Shown one piece after another: positions 22,144-34,522 of a DNA stretch of 64,000 nt. The translations under genes were made by a program, and so were the position numbers. The DNA is taken from positions 1,612,001-1,676,000 of the forward strand of contig OZ005608.1 of NCBI GenBank assembly GCA_963930655.1. The letters are read 5' to 3'. The notes beneath the pieces are model-generated. The model was given only the letters and a program-made list of their open reading frames with translations. It did not search any database and was not told the DNA's origin. Within the stretch, counting starts at the first letter, position 1, and each line of letters opens with the position of its first letter. This DNA comes from Myrica gale (lineage: Eukaryota; Streptophyta; Magnoliopsida; Fagales; Myricaceae).

Positions 22144-24080
22144 TAGTCACGCCCCGTGCCCGTACTTACCTCTAGGCTCACCTATAGTGATGGTATGCAC
22201 ACAGATGGGGATTACGGCACGATTTGATTCTCATAAGTCCTGGCGGTTGACTTTGAAAAAGCTTTGCGGAATCATTTAATTACAATTGGTTTTAAAAGTA
22301 GGAATACAAAAACGGAGGAAAAGTGATATATTTTAAGGAAACCCAAATAAGTCCAGGAGTTTGAAAGTTCTTAAGTGAATAAGGAAGATAAAGTGAAATA
22401 ATTGCGGAAATAGAATTGTAATAAATCAAGAGCAATTCTAAAGAAGTAAAAGTTAGGAAAATAAAATCATATGTGGCGTAAGGAAGAAAATAGAATAAGA
22501 GAAAATATCGAAAATGTAAATACACAATTTATCCACTAGTAACACGAAATCTCTCTTTTACAAATAACCAAAATCCTGCACGAGGATACAAAAGTAAAGA
22601 GAAGATAACCTCAAAAGTGGAAGCTGTCTAAAGCTTTCCATACTACAAAGTCCGTGAAACTGCTAAACTGAAAACCCAACTAAAAAGAGTGATAAAAGTC
22701 GATGATGTCTAGTCCTCTGGCTCGGTGTCGGAGGTCAGATCAATAACACCGTCTCACCGGTGCTCTCCGCCGGCGGAGCCGGTAGAGGGGGTACAATATG
22801 CAGGAGGGCTGGATCTACATCTACTAGACCGAAGTCCTCCACGCGGGGAAGTGGGGGCAGGGGTGGACCCTTGAGGAACCATTGGGGTTCGTACCCAAGT
22901 ATACCTCAAAGGTATCTGTAACGTAAATCCGGATCTTAACAACTAAAACATGTGTATCAAAGTCCAGGGTCTGCTCGCACGAGAAAATCATCATCTGCCA
23001 AGTTTGTAGATTGCCGCCAAACATACAAAATAAACAATAGGGAAAAAGGTGAGTCATAATGACTCAGTAAGGTTGGGGAGGGGGAAAACATGTTCATACA
23101 TCACAGTACATGTCTTAAATGGGAAACATCAGAACACTAACAAATTCCACGTACAAGAATTAATGTAAGAAATGTATGTCGATGCAATTGAAATGCATTT
23201 ACTCATTCGTTGGTTTCCTGAGGTATTCCCGGTGTCTGCTCTGTTTATCCCCAGAGTCGGGTTGTGCGTCCCTCCTCTCCTCGTGGGACTGTCCCGTGTC
23301 ACCTACACCAGGACCTTAAAAATTACGCCGAAGCGTCCAGAAGGAGCCCACCCACTCCCTGTAGTGGGGGTTGCACTCTCCTCATGTGCCCGGTACCGTC
23401 ACTCTTTCTTCGGGAATCACCTCGCAGGCTTGGGGTTCCTCACACTTGTTTTCCCTCTTATGATGTGAATGAAATCAATTAATGACCATGATATATGTAC
23501 ATTATATACATCCAAAAATATCACATGATCTGAATGGTAACACAGACAAACGATGTGGTTGCAATTTTTAAGACATGAACGATAAAAAGTACAGATATTG
23601 AAGCATTAAACATGTATTCTTATAAATATTGCTAATTCTGCCCTAAACCTCCAGTTACAGGTGTCTGGGGTCCTCTCAGACCCTATTGGGCCTGCCTTTT
23701 AGTTTTCAAAACGTCCTGGGCTTATATGGGGTTAACGGGCCTTGTGATTTGGGCCCTAATAATACACTGTTTGAGCTCAAATTTAGGGGTTCTCATCTAT
23801 TTTTCATGCTCTACACAGCCATAAATTTATTTCTTCTGTTTGGACCTCTTTACCCCCACTTTCTGAGTAAAGTGCCAAAACTACCCCTAGAGACCTCCAG
23901 GGGCATTTTCGACATCCAATTGCCCTGAAATTTTTACTGGGGTCTATTGATTACTTAAAAATGCTATCTGGAAAGTTTCATGTCAAAATTCCAAGTATTT
24001 CTATAGGCGGTTTTGGACAGTGACTTGTTTTTCCACCATTGGTATCATTAGGCCTATTTGCATGTTGTGTTCTTAGTAAT
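22144..24080. mobile_element. Probable Ty3/Gypsy LTR fossil (Tekay/Del-like)
   Basis: It begins with TAGTCACGCCCCG, close to the TGTCACGCCCCG start common in plant Tekay/Del LTRs. It continues with GC-rich blocks (22730-22870 and 23220-23420) and a block (23640-24060) with GGTGTCTGGGGTCC and GGTCTATTGATTAC that reads like long plant Gypsy LTRs. No gag-pol frame is present, so this is at most an LTR or part of one. The right end is not defined. It looks old and broken. Confidence 0.4.
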
Positions 24081-27050
24081 TAGCCAATACAAACCCTTAA
24101 ACTAATATCTTTGCACACATTACAAGATTTCAAGGCACGTATGGAATTATCAGGTAGCATAAAAATACAGGTATAGGAACAAAATACACAAAAGAAATCA
24201 CAAGAACAAGCTGGACGGTAATGTTTGTGGCTGAAAAAAAAGGGACATCAAACCTCCAAATGGACATGTACGACCAGATTTTATATGTATATATATTTTT
24301 GTTTTTCCACACCACCAACATGCAACTCTAGAACCCCCTTACATAACAGCACCGAAAATGAGTATCAAAAGAGCAAAACATCAAACAAAACAATATCTAG
24401 CAAGAGTATAATGCGGCAAGATCAAGTTTGCATCTTCATGAAAGCCAACAAGGAGTTCATAAAAGGGACCAGCAGGTATTAAAGTCTATCACCTGCACCT
24501 ATGTGGCAGTAGCATGTTTTCTAAAGGAGAACAAAGATTCATCACAAAGACCAGCAAGCATAACACGGCAATGTCAACTTTTACGCAGAAAAGGCCAACA
24601 AAATTACTTTTTCTTCCCAAAGTTCTACATGCAGCTGAAGGTTCTCCCTTACCTGATTGGTTCGGCAAAAGACTTTGAGCAAAGGTAAAAGCTAAAGCAC
24701 TTAAAGCACTTAAAGCACCTAAAAAGTAAACATTCAAAAAGTATGAGAAGGAGACAAAAACAAGAAGAAGACCGAACTTCCTAAAAGAGGGGGGCAAGGG
24801 CTGACCGACTGATTTCTCCTTGCACCCTTGGGTTTTTCTCCTTCACCCTTGGTCCTCTCCTTTCTCTCTTACTTTCAGCCGGACTCTCCTTTCTCTCTTG
24901 GTTATCTCATTTCTCTCTTGTCTCGGTCAGAAGGCAGTTTCCTCATGCGACAAAGCCTTTTTGTTATCACTCACTATCACTCTTCCTTTCGTTGGTAACG
25001 AAGTCCCCTCCTTACCCTATGGTCTACTGGTGCAGCCTAAGTCTTTTGGGGCAATTGATGTGCTGATGGTTAACTCAGAGACGACAACTCCTTCACAGGG
25101 TCATTCGGTCGGCCAAGAAGCGTATTTGAGCCATGTGTGCAAGCATTTCTTCCCTAGGTAATCATGAGCTGAAGTTTACGCAGACAAGCTAACAAAATAA
25201 CTGGGTGCAAGGGGCGGCAAGGGGGAGTAGTTGGCTCAAGTGTTCGTTCAACCATTTCCTAGGCAATCTTTGTGATTGCTTCAAATCTTTTTATCCATTC
25301 AAAAGCCATGAACTGCCCTTGCATGCCAACGTATAAATATATACATAAAAGACAAGATGAGGGCCAATCAAACCACTCCATGCAGTCGGCTAAATGAGGA
25401 ACAAAAAATAAAAAATAAAACACATAGTTGGCCTTTATACATGATCGGCCACACATGAGACTTCATGACTGATATTGCAAGGATGTAAACATTAATTACC
25501 AAGATATAAAAGTAATAACCAAGTAAAAGCAACAAATAAAAACAATTATCCAACTCGATAATATAAAAACACATGTAACCACATAATTGAAAATTAGGAG
25601 AATTAAAATATGCAAGCAAGTACATAAAAAAGAAATGTAAGCTCAATAAAGAAATAATTTAAACTGATCCAACAAAGAATGCATGCAATTTTGAAACAAG
25701 ATGTTGATTTAGGAAAAGACTGCAAAATTAATAAGTTACTCATACCAACATCCATGTCTTGGATCTTAATCCATATGGGTATAAAAAAATTATGAAAGAA
25801 ACAGGACAATTGCAATATTAAATTTAAAGTTTATTTTCTAGAGTTTTCTTTATGAGAAATGTAGTGAGGCATTTTATGCTTTTGTGTTTTGACTCATTTA
25901 CTATTGTTGGATGAATTTGGTCACTCTTTCATACCTTTCCACCTAACCATTAAAACCTCTCATTGTCTCAGTACAACTTTTCACTTCTTCAATGCAACCC
26001 TTCACTTCTTCAATGCAACCCTTCACTTCCTCATGCACATTCATCCCACATTCTTGTCAAAATTCGAAATTCTTCTTTGGTCATATGAAAAGTCTCATTT
26101 ATCTTTTTGGAATTATATGAGAATTATTTAGAATCTCTCCCCAAGTCCTGTATATACCCTAGCCTACCTCTCAATTCATTCATTCCAGCATATCTCATCT
26201 AAACCCACAAAAGAGAGAGTGTTTCTAGTTTTGTCTCTAACAATTTCCATAATTTGTAAGTGTGATATTATCTAAATTGTATTATCAACTTTTCAATTAA
26301 TAAGAATATGCGTGTTTCTTCTTTTAGTCTGATCTCTTCTATTTTAGTTATGAGTCCTTGAATTAGCGAGACTTTGTCAAGCCAATTGAAAATCGATTGT
26401 TCCAGTAGATTTGGACATTGTATTTCTCTATATGCAAAACCGAGTGAAACTGAAAATGAATTCAACAACAACAAAAAAAAGAACCACATGAAATTGGATC
26501 GATACTTACTTCGGGCCATCTTCAACAGAGTTGGGCTTTTTCCAAAGAGATCGTATGCTGCTTTGAAGTCAGGCCCTAAATGACCTAAAATCTATCAATC
26601 TCCTGTCTTCCCAATGGTAGATTTGCAATTGGATTCTCATAATATGAGTGAGAAAAACTAAACACTGTTTAAATAAGAGAGGACATAAATTTCTTACCTA
26701 TCTGAGTCCATCTAGATAGTAGATACATCCACATTTGCATGCTTTTTTTTTTTGCATGAATTACAAGTGTTACAAGAAAATTAATGGACGGAATAGGCAC
26801 GCTACGCACGAGTGCATTACAGCGAAAGCATGATCACAAAAGGAAATTGTATAACTTATAATAATTTATAATTATCTGTAATCATAACTAATAATAATTG
26901 CGATGCAAAGGAAAACAAAATGAATTTAAGATGGTCACCACTGGCACATTTGAAATCTAAACAAATTTGTTTTTCCTGACATAAAAGGAGAGGAAATAAA
27001 TTATTAACGAAAATAAAAATTGTATTTGCTAATGATAGTATAGAGCTCTT
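24081..27050. other. Intergenic, no gene seen
   Basis: AT-rich. Small local repeats: GCACTTAAA three times at about 24697-24719, and CTTCACTTCTTCAATGCAACC two to three times at 25978-26030. A TATA-like GTATATACCCTAGCC at 26149 has a T/C-rich tract after it and could be an old element promoter. The open frames here are composed of biased residues and carry no recognised domain. Confidence 0.4.
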
Positions 27051-27053
27051 AGT

Positions 27054-27086
27054 TGGGCTCACAATTGAGCCCACATTGTCTGGGCC
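27054..27086 (+). promoter_or_regulatory. Cluster of three site II (TGGGCY) elements
   Basis: TGGGCT at 27054, its reverse AGCCCA at 27068 and TGGGCC at 27081 lie 85-117 bp before the ATG of the next gene. Site II motifs are TCP-factor targets common in housekeeping and organelle-related plant genes. Confidence 0.5.
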
Positions 27087-27170
27087 TACTTCAACTGGCT
27101 TTTGAGTATAATTTTATACTGCCGTTATTTCTGCTTGCTTCCTTGCGCATCCCCTTCAAATGCTCCCAAG

Positions 27171-30100
27171 ATGTGGGTCTTATCTTGCGCCTTGCCTGCT
27201 TATCCTAGGCATTCTCTTCGATCTTCCACACCCAAATTTGCAGCTTGTTCAAGCACCCGAGTCCCCGACTCCTTCGGTATTCATAATCGTCGTGATCATC
27301 ATCTTCAGGAACATCCCTTTGTTCCAGAGGTGAAATTGATTCCGCTTGTGTTGCTTTAAAAAACACACAGCTTTGATTAGCTTAATGTTCTTTTCGGTTT
27401 CAAGAAGCAGTGGGAAACTTTTGGAAACCAGACTTTGAGCCTATGATACCGTGGTTCAGTTCCTCTGACTTTGTCACAGAGCTGTATTCCGAACGATGGT
27501 GGTTTGTTAGGGTGCTGCGAAAATGTGGAACCAAATGGAAAACCAGTAACTTTGTCTTCTGCTTTTGTGGAAGTTTTGAGGAAAGAAAAACTTCACGTTC
27601 AGTGGAAAGTAAAGCGATGTCTGACTTGGTTTAGTTTTCTGCAACTTTCGTCACCTTCCAAAAACTCTCTGCTCTAATTTCTTCAACACATCATTTGGTT
27701 GCTTAGAAAATGAGGGGAATGGTGACAAACGACTATCTTGATTATATCTATCTTCTCTTAATCTATTGGACCGGACAAAACACAGTGTTCCTTTCAAATG
27801 GGGTTAAATACAACTATGTGGTTTACTTCTTAATTAGTTAGGATCCAAAATTAATTCCAAACCTGCATTTTGGGTTTTCTTGTCGAGCCCTTCCAACACA
27901 TCTCTTGGATAATTAATGGAGCCCGTGGTCGTTCTTGGTAGGATCCTTAAACCTGCTTCCTAGTTTGATTAATCTTGTAATCGATCATTGACTTTTCTGG
28001 TTGAAGTGAATATGGAACATACTGATTGTTTTTCAAGCGATTAAAGATATATGCTTTGAGCTAATGCTTCTGAGTGTTTGATTTTGTGCAATGCAGGTTG
28101 TGAAAGCAGTGGACTCCTTATATTCAGAGTTCAGAGCTGTGGATAATTTGGTTGCACGCAATACCACCCGGGTTCTGAAAGCTTTCCAGAATGCTCGAGT
28201 TGGATCTCATGTAAGCTCGTACTAAGATGCGAAAATTGATACAAGTGTACTCGAATGCCAATGTGGTGTCACGTTACATCCTCAGCCTTAAGGCTTCTGA
28301 TTAGTACCCTGCTGAGCAAAAATAATTAGATTGCCTTGACTTTTTATTTGATGTAAAACCATCCACGATTACAATGGCACTGCAAGGCATTGCTCAAACG
28401 GGAGCTTTATGTGCTTCTGTTCAAAAACAAGATGGACATCACTTGTGACCTGAGTCAAACCAGCTTGATATCCAGTCAACAAGTTTCTATTTCTTTATAG
28501 CATTAGATAGATAGGTCGACAGTCCAGGTAGTGTGAATCCTACAGTTCCAATGTTGGATTCGTAAGGCACCATAATTGTTTGTGAGTATCCTCCTCCAAA
28601 CTTTTAGTGGATTAGTATAGATATCCTTCCGTCTCACCTTTCCTACCGTAACCCTTAATAAGGTTGTGACTAAAGTGCAATAGTCAAGCATCAAAAGCAA
28701 GAATGCTGCAGTTATGGAAACACTGCGGCTAATTGTTGAATATCTACATACAATGAGACGGAGAAGCAGACCTTTACACCTTGAAACAAATCAGGGAGAA
28801 AGCACCAAGAAATGCTGTGTATTCTATCATAACGAGTTTGAAACAGGGAACCATTGGAATCATAATATGGGTCAACCATGATTTTCAGTACTTGTTTAAA
28901 TGATTTGGGATACCTGGGATCCAGCCAAACTAGAACTCCTGAGTTTGGTGAGTGGAGAGACTAGGAAAATAATGGAACCAATATGTAGCACAGAAGCACA
29001 GAAGGAAGGAAGCGTGCTGCCACCATGTATATGGTTGATGTGATTCTCAATTTGGGGAATTTGTCTTTTCTCTCTAATATCATCTTCTGCATTTATGTTC
29101 TAACTTTAATAATTAGATACTCGTGGAAATCATTCTCATATTTATCCTTACAGAACCCCTTTTAAAGTCAAGTTGTTGTCATCTTCAGCGCTGATTTCCA
29201 TGTATTAAAATTTTGTTCATGATTTAATCAGCACTTTGGTGGATGTACTGGCTATGGCCATGAAGAAGCTGGTGGACGTGAAGCACTTGACCAAGCTTTT
29301 GCGGAAATCGTTGGAGCTGAATCTGCCATTGTTCGCTCACAGGTTTGTGATGTATAGTGTACTCGTTGTAGTGCCTGATATTTTAGTTCAGTTTTAAGTC
29401 CCCGGTCCTCTACCATCAGTTTTTTTCAGGTACTCATGCGATCACTTGTGCTTTGTTTGCCTTTTTAAGGCCAGGAGATGAGGTGAGCTATTATTTTGAC
29501 ATTGTCCACACTTCACTCTCTGTTACGGATGTAATGTGTTCTGCCCATTTTTTACATGGCATAGGATTTTAACTAATATCATTCTCAGCTGTTGGCAGTT
29601 GCAGGTCCTCCCTATGACACATTGGAGGAAGTTATTGGAAAGAGGAACTCACATGGACTGGGTTCCCTGAAGGATTTTGGAGTGAACTACCGAGAAGTTT
29701 CGGTATTTGTCATAGATTAGCACACAGTGGACATTTGGTTGTGATTTTTCAACTTCCTTGCATTCTTATTGCAGCTTGCTGAGGACGGTGGAATTGACTG
29801 GGACGCACTTGTGGGTGCTGTGAAACCTCAAACAAGATGTGCACTGATACAGCGGTCATGCGGTTATTCCTGGCGTCGTAGTTTAAGCGTCAAAGAGATT
29901 GGGAGGGCAATTAATATGATAAAGGTAAGCCTTCAGAGTGTGCAATCACAATGATGTGAACTGTATTAGTGGGGAAACATGTCAGGGTTTGAGATTTGTT
30001 AGACACGTGATCTTCTTACTTTAGTAACTTCCTCTGGTGGAAATGGTAGAACCTTGACTGGGCAGGCCTACAGAAAAGAGCTAGTTGGGCATAATCTGTA

Positions 30101-32085
30101 GTTGTTTCAAGACTTCATGAGATTTATTGCTTGAATTCGGTGCTTTTCCACTTGTCATATCACTTCTGTACTCTCAGGTTTTTCACCATGCTCTTGTCCC
30201 CTGGAATTTGTAAAACAGATACAGAATCCTAATTGCTTGGTGATGGTAGATAATTGCTATGGTGAATTTGTGGAAAGAGTTGAACCTCCAATGGTGGTAT
30301 GTAGCATATTCTCCGTACTTGCTACATTTTAAGGATAATATAAAATTGCCAATGGCTGGACAGGGTGCAGATCTGATTGCAGGCAGTTTAATCAAAAATC
30401 CTGGTGGAACCATTGCCCCTTGCGGTGGATATGTTGCAGGGAGGAAAAGATGGGTAGAAGCAGCTGCTGCTCGCCTCTCTGCACCAGGCCTTGGCATTGA
30501 TTGCGGTTCAACTCCTGGTGATATTATGCGAGCTTTTTTCCAGGGCATGTTCCTTGCACCTCAAATGGTTGGGGAGGCAATCAAGGTACTGGTTTCTGCA
30601 CATTTTGACTTGATATATCTTTGTTATCTCCTTGTAACATTGAATGCTATTTGTTTCCTGTAATAAAGGGAACCTTTCTGATTGCTGAAGTTATGGCTTC
30701 GAAAGGGTACAAGGTTCAGCCACTTCCTCGTGTTCAACGCCATGATATAGTGCAGGTGTGTCATATTGTACTCATTTTTTGTCCTTCCCGAATGACCCTT
30801 CATAGTGTACATGATTAGCTGATATTTAAGGTCCACCTGTGCCTTGAAGGATGATCATGGGGTGGCTTTCGCGAAACTATTTGAACCCAGCAATAACTTA
30901 CTTCAGCCACTGCTGACTTCTACTTTCTAATCTACACTAATAATAAATCTTTAATCATTTATGTTAATGATCTACTGAATTGACAACTTTGATTAGCCCA
31001 CTGGGTACTTACGAAAATTATGCACATCAAAGTCAAGACATAAAAGCTCAGTTATTCTATACCGATTTCAGGCTGTGCGGCTTGGGAGTCGTGAGCGTCT
31101 CCTTGCTTTCTGTGAGGCTGTTCAGAGAAGCTCCCCCGTTGGCTCATTTACTAAGCCAATTCCTGGTTCAACCCCTGGATATGCATCTGAGGTCTGGGCA
31201 TACGAAGTTTTGCACTCATCCAATTTTATGACTATCTTGGGGATTTATGTACTGAAATTGCCTATCTTACAAAATCTCAGTTGAAGCTTCATTGTGTGCA
31301 AGAGCTGCCTCTAATATATACTGGATCCTCTAAAGTGCCCTGAAGGATTATGTTACACATCATAAGTTCCTTTAAGCTTTAATTGATGCCAAATGCCCGC
31401 AATGCAATTCACATATAGGAGGCACACTAGTTATTCATGCAGTATAACACTGTTCTCCTTGTCATGTATATTTAGGATGATAGGGGCTTATATGCACCTG
31501 CAGTTCTCTTATGCAGACATTAGTCAACTGAATGGTTGCAGCTCCCAGCTTTTGACTTGTTACATCATGTTATGTCTTTCAAGAAATAATGCAGTGGTTC
31601 ACAAATTGCATGAAAATTGACAGTTGTTCTTGGCAGCTGAACTAAACTGATTTCTTAAACCAAATATATATGGATGTTGTGCCAATTCTCAGATTGACAA
31701 GTTACTAAGGCTTCACCAAATCTGCCATGATTTGCATCAAACCCTTTATGTGGTAAGCTGAAGGAAAGTTTTTGCTGTTTTTCAGGTGATCTTTGCTGAT
31801 GGAACCTTCATCGATGGGAGTACCAGTGAGCTCTCATGTGATGGGCCACTAAGAGAGCCATTTGCTGTATACTGCCAGGTGTGTGCTTGTTTCTTTTTCT
31901 GGTTGTGTTTTCTTCCATGCTTTTTTATTAGGGGATTTTTATGAAATCAGCAATGACTTGTCATCTGATGCATAATGCAATTCTTTTACCCTGAATTTTT
32001 TTTTTGTTGTGATTTCCAATTGCAGGGTGGCACCCATTGGACTCAATGGGCACTTGTTCTCGGAGAGGTTTTAAACTCTATTTAA
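27171..32085 (+). CDS. Met_gamma_lyase / aluminium-resistance family PLP enzyme
   Basis: Twelve exons: 27171-27329, 28097-28210, 29232-29342, 29420-29482, 29589-29702, 29775-29924, 30219-30296, 30364-30585, 30669-30755, 31072-31191, 31786-31878 and 32026-32085. All junctions are phase 0, giving 456 residues. Exon 1 encodes a Ser/Arg-rich leader (MWVLSCALPAYPRHSLRSS) that could target plastid or mitochondrion. The core follows bacterial YnbB/Alr-type proteins (PF06838): HFGGCTGYGHEEAGG, FFSGTHAITCALFAFLRPGD, LAVAGPPYDTLEEVIG, ALIQRSCGYSWRRSL, VMVDNCYGEFVE, and GSLIKNPGGTIAPCGGYVAG, whose Lys should bind PLP. The C-terminal end is GGTHWTQWALVLGE. The true reaction of this family is not known; C-S lyase activity is only inferred from fold class I. 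The exon 10 donor is weak (GAG/GTCTGG). The gene looks intact. Confidence 0.92.
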
Positions 32086-33040
32086 AATCAAATCAAATTT
32101 TGGTTGCGTGATGGTCTTCTGGGGATTCCCCCTTCTCCCCCCAAAAACATAGAGTGCAGTTGCATTGAACTTAGTGGCCAAATCGCTCAATTCACTCAGA
32201 GGAGATGGCATCTACTTCAAGCCAATCCTTATGTCAAAGATAATGATAGAATTCGCTCTATATTTTCCAAGTGCCAGGATGGAGTTTCTTGGGCTTAATT
32301 GCCGAGGGTTATGAGATAAAAACCACTTGAGTTACAAGTGAAACTCATTGTTCTGGGTCAACTGTTAAGGGAGCAGCTATGTTTGACTCGTAGACAGAGA
32401 GTTAAGTACAGTGTTTGAGCCTTGAGGAGGCATGCCATTTTCTCTTCAGACAATTTCCTTTGATCCGTGTGATGTCCGGTCGCCTTAACACTTGAATATG
32501 GTGTATGTCGTACAATAATAAGGCAATAGAAATTTCACAACTTTGCCTAATGTTTGTCGAAACTCACTGTGCTCGCCTTGCAGTTTGGAAGTTTAGAGCA
32601 CACTCATTCCAATCATGACATTTGCACTTGACTAGTTGATATATGCTATTTTTACCCGATCAAAGTGGTATTGACAAGGAAAGCGTGATGAATATCATGG
32701 TTAAGAAGATGCATTGGTATACATGTATAGCTCCGTAGCACGAATAGCAGCCCTTGTTTCAGCCATGAAAGGGTGTGGGTGTTTTTTATTCATGCATCGA
32801 ACTCTGGACTAGTGGAGGTGTAGCTAACTTTTCACCTTCAGGGCCTCCGCGACACTGTAGATTTGGATTCTTCCAAGATTGCCATATCTGCTTCGTAAAT
32901 GTGGTTTGTATGTACCAGACATAAACGAGTACGATTTCAAACAAGTAGCAAGTACCAACTCTATCTCATCTTCTTTCCTGTACTCTTTCGAAGATAAAAG
33001 AAAATGTATTGGAAGAAAAATTGGAAAAAACAATATCTGA
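32086..33040. other. 3' UTR and intergenic
   Basis: The first part is probably the 3' UTR of the PLP-enzyme gene. No other gene was recognised. Confidence 0.4.
33025..33030 (-). terminator. Pol III terminator of tRNA-Phe
   Basis: Six T on the minus strand about 10 bp after the tRNA 3' end. Confidence 0.8.
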
Positions 33041-33076
33041 TGCGGTGAGCGTGGATCGAACACGCGACCTTCAGAC

Positions 33077-33108
<32 letters not shown>

Positions 33109-33113
33109 CCCGC
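33041..33113 (-). tRNA. tRNA-Phe: tRNA-Phe (GAA)
   Basis: 73 nt on the minus strand, folding as a standard cloverleaf: acceptor GCGGGGA paired with TCACCGC-type 3' strand, A-box TAGCTCAGTTGG, anticodon stem TCAGA/TCTGA around loop CTGAAGG with anticodon GAA, B-box GGTTCGATCC-like (GTTCGATCC), and discriminator A. No intron and no encoded CCA. It matches the plant nuclear tRNA-Phe I remember except that the last loop base is G, where A is usual. Confidence 0.96.
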
Positions 33114-34522
33114 TTTGAGTTATAAGCTTTCATTTTATTTTATACTAGTCTCGTCTAAATCAGCTGTGTCACGATCCGATGATTCCTTTCTGTACCGTCA
33201 TCTGGCGCAAATAATTTCAGAAGGAAGCTGACGGAAATTATCTTTACCTCGATGATTTGTTCTGTTTGTTTACCAAGAATGTAGGAAGTGAGAGGGAGAG
33301 AGATAGAGAACTGTGACTTAGTCCCTTACTATAAGCCACTACATTTCCAAGTGGGTATGCTCTGCGTTTTCCTTGGCAACTAAACAGACTGTAACGACAA
33401 ACTGAAAGAGTTTGTACTAGATAGCCGCTCTCTCTAGTAGAGCTCTCCCTTTTTTCCTTTCCCCCGCATCACCCTTCGTCTAAAACCGAGTCTTGATGAG
33501 TCTTCCTTACCTGTACGCCTCTCTTTCGAACCTTCCCTAAAGGCTTATGACTTATATTAGGGTCGTAGACTTCGCTTTCAAAGAGTATTCTCAGTAGCTC
33601 ATATATCCTAAACAAGCTTTGGCTTCCTTCTCCAGGTCATGTCAACTCTGTTGAACAACAGTCCTGGTCAACTCACCGTGATGGGTTCCACGATACTGTG
33701 TGATGCTTACAATGCATTTCTCAGTACAGCTGATCTCAGAACACTTTTTCTATGAACGCTAGCTGCTTTGCAAAATTTGATTTATTTGTATAGAAGTAGT
33801 GCCAGAAAGCGCAAACCAATACGAATCACGATATTCATACTTTACATCTTCCTAATGAGTAATCTATGCTCGAAAGAAAAGACTTTTCAATCACACATGA
33901 TATGAATGAACGGCAAGAAGTGCATGTGTTTCCCTTACAAAGCCTTTGCTGCTCTAATTATCTCTATACTCCTTGCGCGTATGACCAATTAGATGTTGCT
34001 TTTGTTACCACCGCTAGTTTGATGAATCTAGGGAACATGTTTAACCACATGAATCTACATATCAGCATTTTCTCACTTCTTAGATAAAAAAAAGATTATC
34101 GAATGTGTTTTTGAGCACCAAATGGATAATCTGATTAACTCGGAGAAAAAAGTACTAAAATTTTGAGATTTGCGCAAAGAAAGTTATTTTGCTTCCTTTT
34201 TTTGTGGGAATTTATCAAAAAATTCCTGCGGGGGTATATCCTATTTGGGAAGCGGACAAATGGTCCAATATCTGGACAGGTTAAGCACACGTGGTACCCA
34301 TCTACAGGATAATCCCGGTGCATATGTCCACAGAGCAAGAGAGTTTGCCTGAAATCTTAGGAAAAGGACGAAATAAAATAACATAAAAGGAGCGAGCCTT
34401 AAAAGCTTAGCAACGAAGCTGACTAAAAAATCTATGCCCTTTGAAGCCACCATGAAATCGCCGATAAAACAATCCTAAACCACTGTTTTAGATTTTTAGA
34501 TTTTTATAGTCGCCGTATTGCC
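33114..34522. other. Intergenic
   Basis: No gene or clear repeat found; includes the promoter of the next gene. Confidence 0.4.

Noticed and set aside
23172-23468. 98-codon frame
   Set aside because: Falls in GC-rich sequence of the probable Gypsy LTR fossil and has no domain.
24489-24797. 102-codon hydrophobic frame on the minus strand
   Set aside because: No splice context, homologue memory or motif; low-complexity repeats in it.
29420-29430. Acceptor TTTTCAG at 29429 for exon 4 of the PLP-enzyme gene
   Set aside because: It breaks frame. The acceptor CCATCAG at 29419 restores FFSGTHAI, as in the family.
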